In this document: in pieces, positions 1 through 12,200 of the stretch | Numbering within the stretch: position 1 is the stretch's first letter | Layout: each line of letters starts with the position of its first letter | From: Pterois miles | Taxonomy: Eukaryota > Chordata > Actinopteri > Perciformes > Scorpaenidae | Assembly (NCBI GenBank): GCA_947000775.1 | Contig: CAMQGK010000565.1 | Coordinates: 11,145,001 to 11,209,000, forward strand | Direction: 5' to 3' | Length of the DNA: 64,000 bases | Translations under genes and position numbers: made by a program | Notes under the pieces: model-generated | What the model saw: only the letters and a program-made list of their open reading frames with translations | What the model was told of the DNA's origin: nothing | The model's database searches: none

Positions 1-594
1 TTGGTGTTTGGCTACAAGTGAAGAAACAGTGGAGGAGACAAAACAGCCGGAGAGGGCAGAGCGTGACAGGAGCGCTGAGCTGCTTGTATGTGAGGGTTTG
101 GGCTTTTTTTTTTTCTTTCGGTCTTTCTTTCCTGTCGTGTTAAAGTCTTAATCTCGGTGGCTGGAACTGTGCCGGCGTCTCCGATCTGTCACGCTGCTTT
201 GTCACCTCGTCAGGAGGAGAGAAAAGAGAGGTAAATGATTGAGACTAAGCCTTAAGGGGAAGGAAGGGGGGAAACTGAAGTCTCAAGTGACAACAAGGGC
301 AGTAATATGTTGCCAGTGACACACAGTCCTGAATGTTGTCGTACAGATTTTTCTCTCGCTGTGACCCAGTCCACACTGCAGATACCTTCTGTTATTCACT
401 CTGCTGTGGTGCTCCATCCACTCTGTACGTCTTCCAACAGTCTTCAGGGAAATAGTCATGAAATTTAATCTATTTGATTTGTGTACATAGACACCAATTT
501 CTCCTATTTTTGTGATGCTCAGTACGACTTTCAACAATGTTTTTTGCCCGTTTTCCTACAAATGTCCAGAAAGATGTTACACACGGGTCAATTT

Positions 595-1012
595 CCGCTC
601 TGGTCTTTTCAAAATAAAACTACTTAGTTAGGTTTAGGAATAATTCGACTTGGTTAGGTTTAGGCAACATACTTCTTAATTAGGTTTAGGGAAAAATTAT
701 TAGTTGTTATTATTATTAAGCAACACAACTACTTAGTTAGCTTTAGGAAAAGATAGACATCGGGATAGGGATTAGGCAACAAATCTACTTAGGTTTAGGA
801 AAAGATCAACTTGCTTAGGTTTAGGCAACAAAACTACATAGGCTAGATTGACTTTGTTAGGACAAAGTAATATGCTAATTATTTAGGATTAGGTAAAGAT
901 GGACTTGGTTAAGATTAGCATAGCACATAACTACTTAGTAAGATTTAGGAATAGATCAACTTGGTTAGGATTAGGCAGTAATCTAATTAGTTAGGTTTAG
1001 GATGGACATGGC
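595..1012 (+). repeat. Degenerate tandem repeat with ttaggtttagg core
   Basis: Seven or so imperfect units of about 50-60 bp carry the phrases acttggttaggtttaggc, aacaaaactacttagttag and gtttaggaaaagat. The ttagg core resembles telomere-like motifs, but spacing is irregular, so this is an old minisatellite. The reverse complement of the same unit (cctaaacctaaccaag) lies next to small transposon copies at about 4740, 20015 and 28010. Confidence 0.8.
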
Positions 1013-2045
1013 ACAACATGACACGGATATTCCATGCGTTTCTCCACTGTGACCTTCCTGGTTTTTAGTGTTGATGGAAGGCTTTGTGAAAATGTTAGAG
1101 AAACAGTCGGTGTGGACAGAAATCCTCTGACAGTTTTGAAATGTCTCTGCGTCAGAGTGGACATGACCTGGAAGTGTCTGCTGCTGGAACCGATCAGACA
1201 AAATGACAAGGACTGTAACACACCCGGTGAGACGCGTGGTTCGTTCTCGTCAAGATTTCTGATCGTCATTCGCCGATCATCCTCGATATGCCAGACTCTC
1301 TGATGCTCCAGAGGATTATGGGGATTGTGACAGGCCTGCCAATCACTGGGCCGGACCCCTCCTCTCCCCACGAACACTCCAGATCCCCTCGCAGCCATGT
1401 GACCCCACTTTAACCTCTGGTATCTCAGGTTTTCTTGTCGAGCGGTCTGTCTGAATTACAGCTGAGCGACTCTGACTGATCTCAGGCTGTCACTTGCTGT
1501 TCGAGGCCTCTGAAACAGCCGCTTGGACAGTTTTTATCAGAAAACACTTGACTTTCAGCAGTCAGAGAATTTCCACTATCTTCTCTTCAATGTTACCAGC
1601 AATGCAGACAAAGATTTTGGTGTTTTTACTTGAAAAAAAGGCTTGAACATTTAATTGATTGTCAGTATAATTGCCTGGTGAACTGTGCACCAGCGGCGTG
1701 GACCGTCACAGACCCTCGCAGACAGACACAGTTTGTGTTTGTTTGTTTGTTTGCACCTGTGAACCAAGATAAGTATCCTCAAAAAACGGTTCAGATGATA
1801 TCCTACTATCTTAAGTTAGTTATGTGACAAATCAGTGTTGGCTTCTGGTGTCATACAGGACATGATCAGCTGTCTCTTGGTGTTTGTTTGAAACATCCAC
1901 TCTGACCTCCCCACACAGCGTTTGTCGATCTTTGTACTTCCTGATTCCCGGTTACATGGATTACATACAAATGGTTTTGTGGAATGTATATGGGGGGGGG
2001 GGGGACACGTAGAGACAGACAACCATTCACACAGTTTTAGTTGGA

Positions 2046-2090
2046 GAAAACCCATGTTAACACGGGAGAACATGTAAACTCCACACAGAA
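2046..2090 (+). repeat. Short relic of a common fish retroelement/SINE end
   Basis: The phrase taacacgggagaacatgtaa followed by actccacacagaaga matches a widespread fish repeat end, recognised from memory. A second, longer relic of the same family lies at 25078-25165. Confidence 0.45.
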
Positions 2091-3273
2091 GAGCTGCATC
2101 ACCTTACCAACAAATGAATTTACCCGATACGGTGCTCTCCATCATAAGACGCCACTTGTGTTGCGGTGAAATGGCGTTGAGAGCGGTAGCTGTGTGTGAA
2201 CTTCCCCACAGCTGCCTCTTTGCTCGTCAAAGCGTAAACCAAAACTTAGGCACTTGACAGTGGTGACATTAGGCGATATTGTCAAGATCCAGTTTTTTTT
2301 TTCCCCTTCAGACATTAGCATGTGACAGTTTGTGTTTCTTTTGTGTTGTCTTTGATGAGCAAAAGGTTACAATCTCAAATTCATAATCAGTCTCCAACCT
2401 GCCTTTTGCCTTTAAGTGAAGCCAAAAGGTTTCTGGGCTTCTCGAAGGCTCCATTTCCTTGTTTTTCCACGGGGGACCTGACGCGCCATGCTCAGCAGCG
2501 CTGTAGCAGAACAACAACCCCCCCGGGGGGAAAGACGCATGCCGGCTCAGAGAAAACGGGTGTGAAAGATGTCAAAGCAATTACAATAAGCATTACGGTT
2601 GTAATCTCCCCTGACAACAGGGAGTGTGAATGAACAGGGCTTTACCCACTTCTCCTGCCTGTGGCCTCTCCCAGCCCGACACACCGCCGCCTCCACAGCA
2701 GTTAATGATTCCTCTGGTGGATCCTCTCCAGGAGCTTCTTGTTACTCCCGACACAGAGAAGGTCGTTCTTTTCTTCTTCTTTTCACCCAGGAAGCTGCAG
2801 GTGATGCTGAACATTAGATATCTGTGTCGCCTGAGTGTAAACCAGTTATCCTTAATGAAAACACACACAAAACATGCAGTCATTGCCTCACATTATTGAT
2901 TATGTGCTAAATATCAGCCAGTTGTCATTCCCTCATACTGAGGCTTTGTGACGGTGTTCGGTACAGCTGCACAGGTCACCTTTCAGCCTCGTACGAAACG
3001 CACCGGGCGCTCCATTAACTACGACGTAAACCCAGGAAACATGCAGGGAAAGTGGTGAGGTAGTTTAAAGAGCGACAAGAGTTTGTGTCCCTTGTGTTAC
3101 TTTCACATCACAATCAGATATTGCTTTGTGTCCTTTTTTATCCCAAAAAAGTAGCAGTTCTTTCCAAAACTTAACTGTAGTGGTTTTGTCCCCTAATCCT
3201 AAAGTAACGCCAAGGGGTGTGACAAAGTGCTGGTATGTGCCGAGTTGGGACGAGAACGTGTTGTAAATATACT

Positions 3274-3345
3274 AGGGCTGTCGATCAATTCAAATATTTA
3301 ATTGCATATTAATCACATTTTTCATAAGTTGAAAATGTTCCTACT
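3274..3345 (+). mobile_element. Truncated left end of 'agggctgtc' non-autonomous transposon
   Basis: The sequence starts agggctgtcgatcaattcaa, with the tttaattgc and aatcacattttt features shared by other copies in the window, and loses similarity near 3345. Confidence 0.55.
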
Positions 3346-4344
3346 AATAATACATTTGTTTTTCTTCATTTAGATTACAGTTCTGATCGTGTTTTCTTTG
3401 AATTGTTATTTTTTTAGTTTATTTTATTGTTCAGTATATTTAGTTTTAGAGTAGTTAGCATTTTGTTTTGTTTGTGAGTTGGGTGACACTGTAGGTAGGC
3501 CGGCTGTTAAAGGACCAGCATGCACCTGGGTGGGTGTATGTGTTTTTGCCAGAGCAAAAGAGGCAGTGATAGCCATGATTCTTTGTTCTTTCAGTTGCTT
3601 GTTTTTGGAGAAATAAATCATAAGAAACTGAAACAAATGGCCACAGCACAAATACAAACTCTCGGTGAAGAGACGATCCTTTGCAACTGAATTGAAAAGA
3701 AAGTTTAAAAAAAAATGAACTTGAACTGGAACGTGAACTGAGAGAGTAAATAAGAGAAAATGAAATGAGAGATAAGATTGCCTCAGTAACTGTTGTTGCA
3801 GGTCAGCAGAGCCATAATGAGACTCCGCTGTCGTGTTTTGTCCTCTTCACAATCTGATTTGTGTGCAAAATTTAATAAACTTCAAAATTCAGACTTCACA
3901 AAAACAGCGCTGAGCCGTCGTATTGACCTTGAAATACTTATAACAGTAAAACTCTCGACAGAAACCAAAATTGCTTCCTGTGCTTTGATTGATTCCTGCG
4001 GTGCTTGTTTTGTGTTTCAGGTGTCAGCTGATTCAACTCTGCACAGTGTGTTGCAACTAAAAACACAACTTACTTAGCACAACTTTTAAGTACAGCAGGA
4101 AAGTGAGAAAGTGCCCTCAGATTTTAAGTATGGGTGTTGTTTTTATTCAGTCTTAATACCATTGCACATTGAAAGAGGGGTAACACGTTAACTACACTAT
4201 ATCAATGGTAAATTGTTGATTAAACCTGGTTAATAGTCATTTTACTATTAACTAACAATGATATTTGCTGATTATTATTAATGGTATAATTTTGCTTATT
4301 TTATCATTATTTTGTGTAATATGAAATAATTAAGCCGTCACTCG

Positions 4345-4715
4345 ATTGTCCATTTTTACACATTGCACAAATGCACATTTAAATTGCATATTTCATATCT
4401 GTTCAAAATGTACCTTAAAGGGAGATTTGTCAAGTATTTTATGCTCTAATCAACATGAGAGTGGACCAATATGCTGCTTGTTGTGACTGTATCAATATAT
4501 TTATTATTGTAAATCAGGTCAGCGGTCAAGGGACCCCTTTGAAAATGGACATGACAGCTTTTCCTCGCCAATATTTAGTTTGGAGCGTTATTTAAACTAG
4601 CTAGTATAACATGGTTGGTACCGATGGATTCATCAAGTTTTCTAGTTTCATCAAAGAATCAAATGCTGAATACATTTCAAAAGCCTTTCTTCTAGTCTGA
4701 TATGATATCAGTATA
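4345..4715 (+). mobile_element. Internally deleted copy of the 'agggctgtc' non-autonomous transposon
   Basis: It shares ctgttcaaaatgtaccttaa, agatttgtcaagtatttta, aagggacccctttgaaaatg and ggtaccgatggattcatcaa with copies at 20064, 28054 and 53447. The middle is shortened: the segment between the atatttattattg phrase and the ggtca phrase is missing. There is no coding capacity. Confidence 0.75.
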
Positions 4716-4779
4716 ACACTAAAACTTAAACCACATTTTTTCCTAAACCTAACCAAGCTGCCTAAACCTAAAGCTCAGT

Positions 4780-5033
4780 TCACAATTATGGCTATCAATG
4801 GATTAAAACAAATCACACATTTTTTATCTGTTCAAAATGTACCTTAAAGGCAGATTTGATAAGTATTTAATACTCTTGTCAACATGTGGACAAATATGCT
4901 GCTTTATGCAAATGTGTGTATATATTTATTCAGAAAAGTGAAGACACACAGTGACAGTTTTTCCTCGCCAAAATCTAGCGTAACTTTAGAGCGTTATTTA
5001 ACCTCCTTCCTGACAAGCGAGTATGGTGGATTC
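4780..5033 (+). mobile_element. Second internally deleted copy of the 'agggctgtc' element
   Basis: It begins after the flanking cctaaacctaaccaag segment (4745 on) with a mutated left end (atggctatcaatggatt). It keeps the tgttcaaaatgtaccttaaa and gcgttatttaacctccttc phrases and stops near 5033. Confidence 0.7.
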
Positions 5034-5035
5034 CT

Positions 5036-5910
5036 TAGATCAGGGGAGTCAAACTCAGGTTCATCCTGGGCCACAGCAGCATCATGGTTCCCCTCAAAGG
5101 GCCGATTGTAATTGTAAGATAATATAAATATATCTACGCTTGATCATATTACAAAACTGCCTCTGCATTTGATTATTATTAGTTTTATTAATAATGTAAT
5201 AACTAGCTCTGAAAGCAGAAGTCTAGAAAAAATAATTACAGGCAGAAATGAAATATTGTGCAATTTATTTAAAAAAATATATTTATTCAGTGACAAAAAC
5301 ACTGAACACTGAAACACACATTTCTATGTGTTATTATAACATAAATCCATGAATTTATGAGATTCAGAAACCCTCATCATTACTCATCCACCAAGATCAA
5401 AATCATCCTCAAGTGAATAATAAAGGTCTTTTTTTTTACCATCACACAAATATTATCAAACCCAATTTATTCCATTAGCTTAGTTTAACTTTGTGGTGGG
5501 AGTTGAGAGGGGCAGAGCTCTAGTCCAACAGATCAATGAGCTCTGATCTAACGTTCAGTCTGTGGCGTATAAACTGTTGGTGATCAACAGCTGATCAGCT
5601 GAGATCATGTGGTAGATGACAGTGGTGTCACAGTGTTTTACCACTGAAGACATACCGGCTGGTCTCCATTAACCACTAACATGGATTCTCTTTCCGTCTC
5701 GTTAAATTTCCTTCCCTCTGCACCAACTTTTCTTGGACGTTTTGGTTCTATTCATATTTTTGTTTTTACAACCCATCACTCGACTAGAGCGCCACTGCTG
5801 GAAACCGCTTCAGTGTGCATGTAACAAAATGGAGATGCAGTAGAGTATATGTACTTGTACATGTACTATAATTGTATGATGAGCCCTCGCGGGCCACATA
5901 AAATAAAACT
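5036..5910. mobile_element. Probable dispersed non-autonomous element
   Basis: The left end reads caggggagtcaaactcaggt followed by tcatcctgggccaca, and the right end has gagccctcgcgggccac. These paired 'gggccac' ends around an AT-rich, non-coding middle resemble a common teleost element. The family is assigned from memory only, and exact termini are uncertain. Confidence 0.4.
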
Positions 5911-6186
5911 AGTGGAAGTGACTTTCTGTGCATTGTTGTGTGTTTTTGCTGTTGACATCGTTATTCGGAGGTCTGGTCCATCTCACCGTACTGCTGAATT
6001 GTCAGGCTTCACTGTTCACCAGTGTGCTGATTGGATTCTGCTGTACTGTGATGTTCTCTTATTAACTGCATGGATGAAGTGAAGTGTGCATCATGAACAC
6101 CAGCCATGTTGACATTCGTTCTTTATGTTCAGCCTCCACCGTCCTGCGGTCGTCCTCATTCCCTGTGTGTTTCCTCTCTCCTGCAG

Positions 6187-6294
6187 AAACCGGGGATGGA
6201 TCTGGCCGACACCTACATCACCTTTGTACGGCAGAACCAGGACATCCTCCGAGACCGCGTCAACGACGAGCTGTACATTGAGAAGGTGTTCGAC
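6187..6294 (+). CDS. CADPS2: CADPS2 coding exon, third from last
   Basis: The exon is 108 bp (36 codons). It is preceded by a pyrimidine tract ending in ctgcag and followed by the donor gtgagt at 6295. It reads KPGMDLADTYITF, then VRQNQDILRDRVNDELYIEK and VFD, which is highly conserved in CAPS proteins. Start and end phases are both zero. Confidence 0.93.
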
Positions 6295-9200
6295 GTGAGT
6301 GCTCAGCCTTGTTCTTAAAGATAATCCCACAATTTATCCCATCTTGGGTCTTGTTTTTGATGTTTGACCACTAAAAGGAGGTCAGATGATCAGACAGGTT
6401 GGAAGCAAGCCTGTGAAAACTACTGAAACCTCAAATGTCAGTAATAATCCTTCACTGCACAGGCGAAATCCACTATAAATATTTGCTCCACAAATACAGT
6501 AAGTACTCTGGGTGAAAGATGAAACGGTCTGCAAACAGAGATGGCTGGATCCACTCATATGAGACAGCTAAATCTGGTTACTCGCTGGTTTACATTAGTC
6601 AAGTTTCCATCTATATTTAGCACAAATTTCAAAGCAACAATTGTTGTGTTTTCTTTCAGCCACAAGCATTTCAGCCAAAAGCCTTCGTCAGCGTGAACAA
6701 TCAAAACATGAAGCCAGTTTTAAATACTACTACACATATATATATATATCTACACACATATATGTATATATACACATATATATATGTATGTATATATAAC
6801 ATATATATATGTAGAATGCAGTTTACAAGCATAGATGATTTTTCTTTGTTGGGTCATTTTTTCAGTTTAGACTATAGAACATGGTTTTACGTTTTGATTG
6901 TTCAAGCTGACGAAGGCTTTTGGCTGAAACGTGTGCGGCTGTTTGCCCTGTTGATAAAAGAAGTCACTTTATACGAGAGTGCCGGAGATTTTGTTTCTCT
7001 TGTTCATGCTACAGCCTGGCACCCAATATATTTTTCAAGATTTGGAGTCGTGCTCGCTGTTATTTTCATTTCTGTTTTCATTACCTTAGAATGAGCCGTT
7101 TATCTCAACATATAGAGCGGGTCCTCTTCATGGAGGCAGCCACCATGTTTCTACCGTAGCCCAGAACAGACAAACTAAAGACTGGCTCTAGAGAGGGACT
7201 CGTGGCTTCACGTTGGCCACCATTGTTCCGGGGACACAGGAGAAAACTCATTTGGTTGCACCCTCACCACTACATATTGCCAAATCTTTACACACTTTCA
7301 TATCATTTTCCAGAAAATCAGCGGAAGAAAAAGCAAATGACTGCACGTTTCACACTACTGCTGTCAACTAACAATCAGTGGCATTAATCTTCCATTTGGG
7401 GGCCATTAAACCAAGGACAGGACACAAAAAGATCATGATTAAAATTAAAAAAAAAAACTGAGGATAAAACAGAGTAAGCAAACCTGAGATCAAAATACTT
7501 ATCAGCATATCAGCCATAACAGCAAGAAAGGAAAAATGAAAGTGCAGCATGTAAAAAAATGTAAAACATTTCAGTAAACTCCATCTACAGAAAAAAAAAA
7601 AACTAGAGGGCAGTGATTTTTTCCTGATGATATTTTAAAAACTGCAAAATTACCTTAATTTCTTCTTGACTTTGAATATGATGTGATAACAAGATTAAAA
7701 CCTGCTTTTTGAGTGTTTATAGAGACATGACACATCAGCCATGACCTGTTTGGGATAAAATATTTAGAGCGGTGCTTTTTGTGGCAGAAAAAATCAAACT
7801 GGAAGGAGTTTAATGAGAGAGGAAGCAGTCACGGCTGTGTGGAGGCTCTGAGCACGAGGACGTGAAGACAGAATAACGGTCCACGGCTGATTCTTCGGCG
7901 AGCTGCGTTCACGGCCTCGTCGGACAAAACCGCAGCGAGGAGGAACATTTTCTTCTCGCTCAGATAAACACTGCAGGAACACAGTCTGGTGTAACGCTGT
8001 TAAATACCACCAGATGTTAAAACCGGTCAAGCACAAATACAGACGGGTTGTTTCCACTCGACTGTATCGTCTTTAAACACGTCTAAGCTGATACTGATCT
8101 CCAGTAATCGTTTCTTTCTCTCCGTCGTCGTGAAAATCAAAAATAAGTTTAATGAATAAATAGTTGGTAGATATAGTGATTTCTTTGCCTTTATGAGGAG
8201 AAATGTAGAAAGAAATGTGTAAAGAGAGATAAAGTTTGGGGAAATAAATGGGGGGGGAATTAAAGAATTTGGCGGGTGAGAAATTTTATATGTTTGTATT
8301 TTTGGGTTTTTTTTTTTTTTTGGGTTTTTTTTTTTTGTTTTTTTTTTTTGTTTGTTTTTCCTGGTGTTTTAGAGGACGGGACTTTCCGTGCTCTTGTGGG
8401 TTTGTGTGTTGAAAGAAAGAGATTCTCTCCGCTCCTTTGCCGCGTTGTTTCCCTGTCCATAATTAGTCACTCCCCTTTTTAGTATTTAAGTTGTGTTTCC
8501 CCATCTTTTTGGGGGTTTGTTTTTTTGTGAAAGCGTCTTCCTTTGTGTTTACCTCCTAGTGTTTGATTAATCTGCCTGTTTTTTCGATTACGCCTCAGCC
8601 TAACGTCTTGGATTCGTCTGGCTGATTTTTGAATGACCCCCGGGGAACAAAATTTGTTTAATTAAAAAAAAAATTTTTTTTAAAAAACCTGGTGGTTTGG
8701 GGGGGGGTTTTTTGGGGTCCATTTTTGTTCAAAAAGGAAAGAGGAAAAAAAAGACAACCAGAGGGGGGGGGTCCGGCCCTCCCAGGGGGGGGGGGGGGGG
8801 TAGAAAAAGGAGAGAAGGGGGAAGAAAAAACTAAAGGACTCAATAAATACATGAATAAATATGTTGGCGAGCAGGTAGATTCAACTCGAGCCCAGATGCA
8901 AGCTCTAATGAGCCGTATTGACACTTTAGCCGGGAACGGTTGCCGCCGCCTCCCCCCCCTCCAACCCCACCCCCCCCACCCCCCTTCCCCCCCCCCCCCC
9001 CCCCCCACAAAACCAGATTTCCCGCAGAGCAAACCCCCCCCCCTTTTTAAATAAATAAATTACACCAACCCCACCACCCCCCCCACAAAAAATTTATTTA
9101 TAGGCAGGCGGGGGTGGGGGGGCGGGGGGGAGGCTGGACACAGGCGGGGGCGGAGGTGGGTGGGAGGGGAGGGGGGAGCGCGGTGCGTGGCGCCGTGGGG

Positions 9201-12200
9201 TGGCGCGTCTCTGCACTGGTTTGGAGTGGCAGTTGGCGTGGCTGCGGTAGTGGGGAGGGGGGAGGGGCGGGGGTGCGGCTACTAGAACCGCGGGGCCTGC
9301 TCGCTCGCCCAGCCTGGCGTCTTTTGCTGAGGTGGTGTTGTTGTGCCCAGAGGAGGTGAGGTGGGAGCGGTGCTCGGAGGAGGCACGCGTCGAGAGGGGA
9401 GGTGCATTTTGTGGCCAGTGGGCCTTGTCACGTGCGGTGTCGGGCTACAGTGGAGAGGGCCTGGTGGCCCATCTTCCTCCATTTTTCGTCTGCTCGGTTC
9501 GCTGGTTCCCAGCTCCTCTTGTTTCCGGTCTGGTGGTTCGGGGCGTGGCTTGGACTGGAGACTGGTTAACACGCTGGGTGACTTGGTGTTGAGGGTGGGG
9601 GGTTGGGGGGTCGCCCGGCGATCTGGCGGTGACCACCAGAAACATTGAGCTTCCATGTGTTTAATTCCCCTTTCCCTTTGATTCTGTTTGCCTTGGCTCA
9701 TAAGAACCAATGTTGCATTTGCGTTTATGGAGGCACTTTGTGGGGGGTGCCCGCCAAACCTTCTTCCTGGCACTTCACCTCCAAAAGGAGGTCTCTACTT
9801 TTTCTTTCCCCGAGAGGGGGGGGGTGGAGGATTATATCTTGTCCTCCTTGGGGGGGGGGGGAATTGGTCCTTCTTCGTCCCCAGCGGGGGGGGGGGTTTT
9901 TTTTTTGGAGGAAAAAAGGGAAGCCCCCCCCCCCAGGCAACGACAAAGAAGGGGGAAAAAGAAATGTAGAAAGAAGGTACCCTCCTTTTATTTTTTTGGT
10001 TTTGGGGTTAAAGGTTTTGGGGTTTTTTTTAAATTTTTGAGGGTATTTGGGGGGGGGGGGGGGGGGGGGATGTGGAAGCCAAAACTGCGGTTTTTCAAGC
10101 CCTTGTAAAGGATGTCTTTCGTGAAATGTTAAACAAATTTGTTTTTGTTTATTTTGACGAAATTTTGATTTTTTCTCCAGAAAGCAAACCAATGAAATCA
10201 ATGTCCGCGGCGTTTTATGTGTTTTTTGTAAAATGTTAAAGCAGAGATAATGCGAGTTTGGGGGGGACAAATAAGTAAGTTCCTTCCGTTGGGGTTGCTG
10301 GGTCGGTGTTTGGGGGGTCAAGCTGCCCCCTGTGGTCGGTCCGGAATGGCGGCTGGGTTGGGGTTGGGGGTGGCGCCCTGGTGGGGTCGGTGGTGGCCGC
10401 CAAAAATGTTTGGTCGGCCCGGTTCTCCCGTCGGCCGGTGGTCCTTTCTTCCCGCTTCCGTTGTCGTGTGCTACCGGCGTCCCGTTGTCCCGCCCGTTCC
10501 TGCGCTTTTGTTCTCCTCGTGTGGGTGGGGTGCCGGGTTAGGGGTTAGGCCCCCGCCCCGGGGTGTCCACCTCCGGTTTTTGTCCCGTCTCACTCCGTCC
10601 GCGGTCATTCTGGGCTCTCTCGTGTCCGGGCGGGCCGCCCCCTCGGCGGTTTCTGGTGGCCGGGGGGTGGGGGTGTGGGGTTGCCCTGTCGTGCGGGGTC
10701 GTCTCGGCTCCGCCGGTCTTCTCCCCTCTCCCCGTGCCTGCCGCCCGGGCTCGCCTTGCTTTGTTCGGCTCCCCCTGGGGTATCCACCATTCTAACAGTT
10801 GTTGATGGTTCTCTAAGATGGTCCATTTTATTCCCCTGTCTAAACTGCCCTCCGCCAAAAAAAGGGGGGGGGTTTTGTTTAAAAAGTTTTTCCGTTTTTA
10901 GGGTTTCCCCGGGGGGGGGGGGTGGACGGGGGGCCCAGTATATATTTTTTTTTTGGGGGGGGTTTTCTCTCTCTGATGGGCCCCACTAAGATTCCTCCCC
11001 CGGGCCCCCCCCCCAGTAAAAAGGAAAAGAGAAACGATAAAATCAAGAGAAGGGGAGGGGGAGTAGATTCCTCATACAAAAAATACAGGCAGTTAGAATA
11101 AAAATTATTTTGGGGGTGAAATACGCCCACAACACTCCTCCCTCTTCTTCTTCTGTTCTTTCTCCGTTGCAATGGTGCTACGGCTACCACCCTCCCCTCT
11201 TAGGAGGGGAGGAGAGAGAAGTGTCTCTCCCCCCCCCCGCCCCGCTCTTCCGCCGTGGCTACGGGGGGGGGGGGGGGAGGCGAAAAAAGGTGTTGAGGAG
11301 GAGCAGAAGGGGGGGGGGAAGCGGGCCGGCGCCGACCCCCCCCCCCCCCCTACGTAGGTGGGGGGCCCCCAAGAAAGAAACTAATCAATTCCCCCATATC
11401 AAAAATAAACAAAAATACAACCAAACCGCCCTTAAAAGAAAGAGCCCCGCCCCCCCCCCCCCCCCCCCCCGGGGTTTGGGGGGGGGGAGGAGGGGGGGGG
11501 GGGGGGGGGGGGGGGAGTAGAGAAAACAACACCCATTTCTCGGGGGGGGGTTATTTTTTTTTTGTGTGTGTTTTTTTTTTTTTTTTTCCCTCCCCTCCCT
11601 CCCTCTGCATTCCCTTCTTTCTCCTTTTCTATTCCAAAACTTCTTTGTGTGGAATTATAGAAATTTAAAAATGCATAAATTCATGATTTAAAAATAAATG
11701 TTAAATAAATTTTAAAAATAAATGCAGTAAATAAATAAATAAATTTGAAAATTAATAAAAATAAATGCAAAAATAATTAGATTTAAAATTTTGTAAAATA
11801 AATAAATCAATAAATAAATGAAAAAATAAAGTAATTAATATGAAAATGAATAAAAATAAATACATATGTGAATAAAAGGGAAAATTAAACAAAAGAGTAA
11901 ATAAATAAGGGCATTAATGCAAAGGTAAATAAATAAAGAAGTAAATTAAAAAAGAAATATCAATTTATGCCACATTTTATGGCTAGATTTATTTTTAGTA
12001 TTATTTAGCCACATTTAATGACATTTATTTTTTTATTTATTGTCATTTATTTATTTATCCATTTATTTTTGAGCGTTCTGCTCATAAACAAAATGCTCTG
12101 TTTGGTTTTTAGGATTAGCAAACAGCTCTCAGGTCTTTCCCCGCCTCTGTCCATTTTATCTCAACACGTCCTCCTCTTCCTCTGTCGCGTCCTCTCTCTT

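Larger units (their letters stand above)
1..6186 (+). other. CADPS2 intron, left part (5' end outside window)
   Basis: I found no exon here. Open frames of up to 133 codons are not conserved-looking and lack splice logic. The stretch holds a degenerate TTAGG-like tandem repeat at 595-1012, small repeat relics at 2046-2090 and 3274-3345, two copies of the 'agggctgtc' element around 4345-5033, and a further probable dispersed element at 5036-5910. The remainder (1-594, 1013-3270, 3350-4340) shows nothing I can name. Confidence 0.7.

Noticed and set aside
595..1012. Interstitial telomere
   Set aside because: ttagg words are spaced irregularly within 50-60 bp units and are not a ttaggg array.
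6693..7094. 133-codon open frame rich in Tyr and Ile
   Set aside because: The first part is a TA microsatellite and the rest crosses the inverted repeat; there is no similarity to known proteins.
8658..11532. Numerous Gly-, Pro- and Arg-rich open frames
   Set aside because: They are caused by G/C homopolymers and high GC in a low-quality or low-complexity block; no domain is recognisable.
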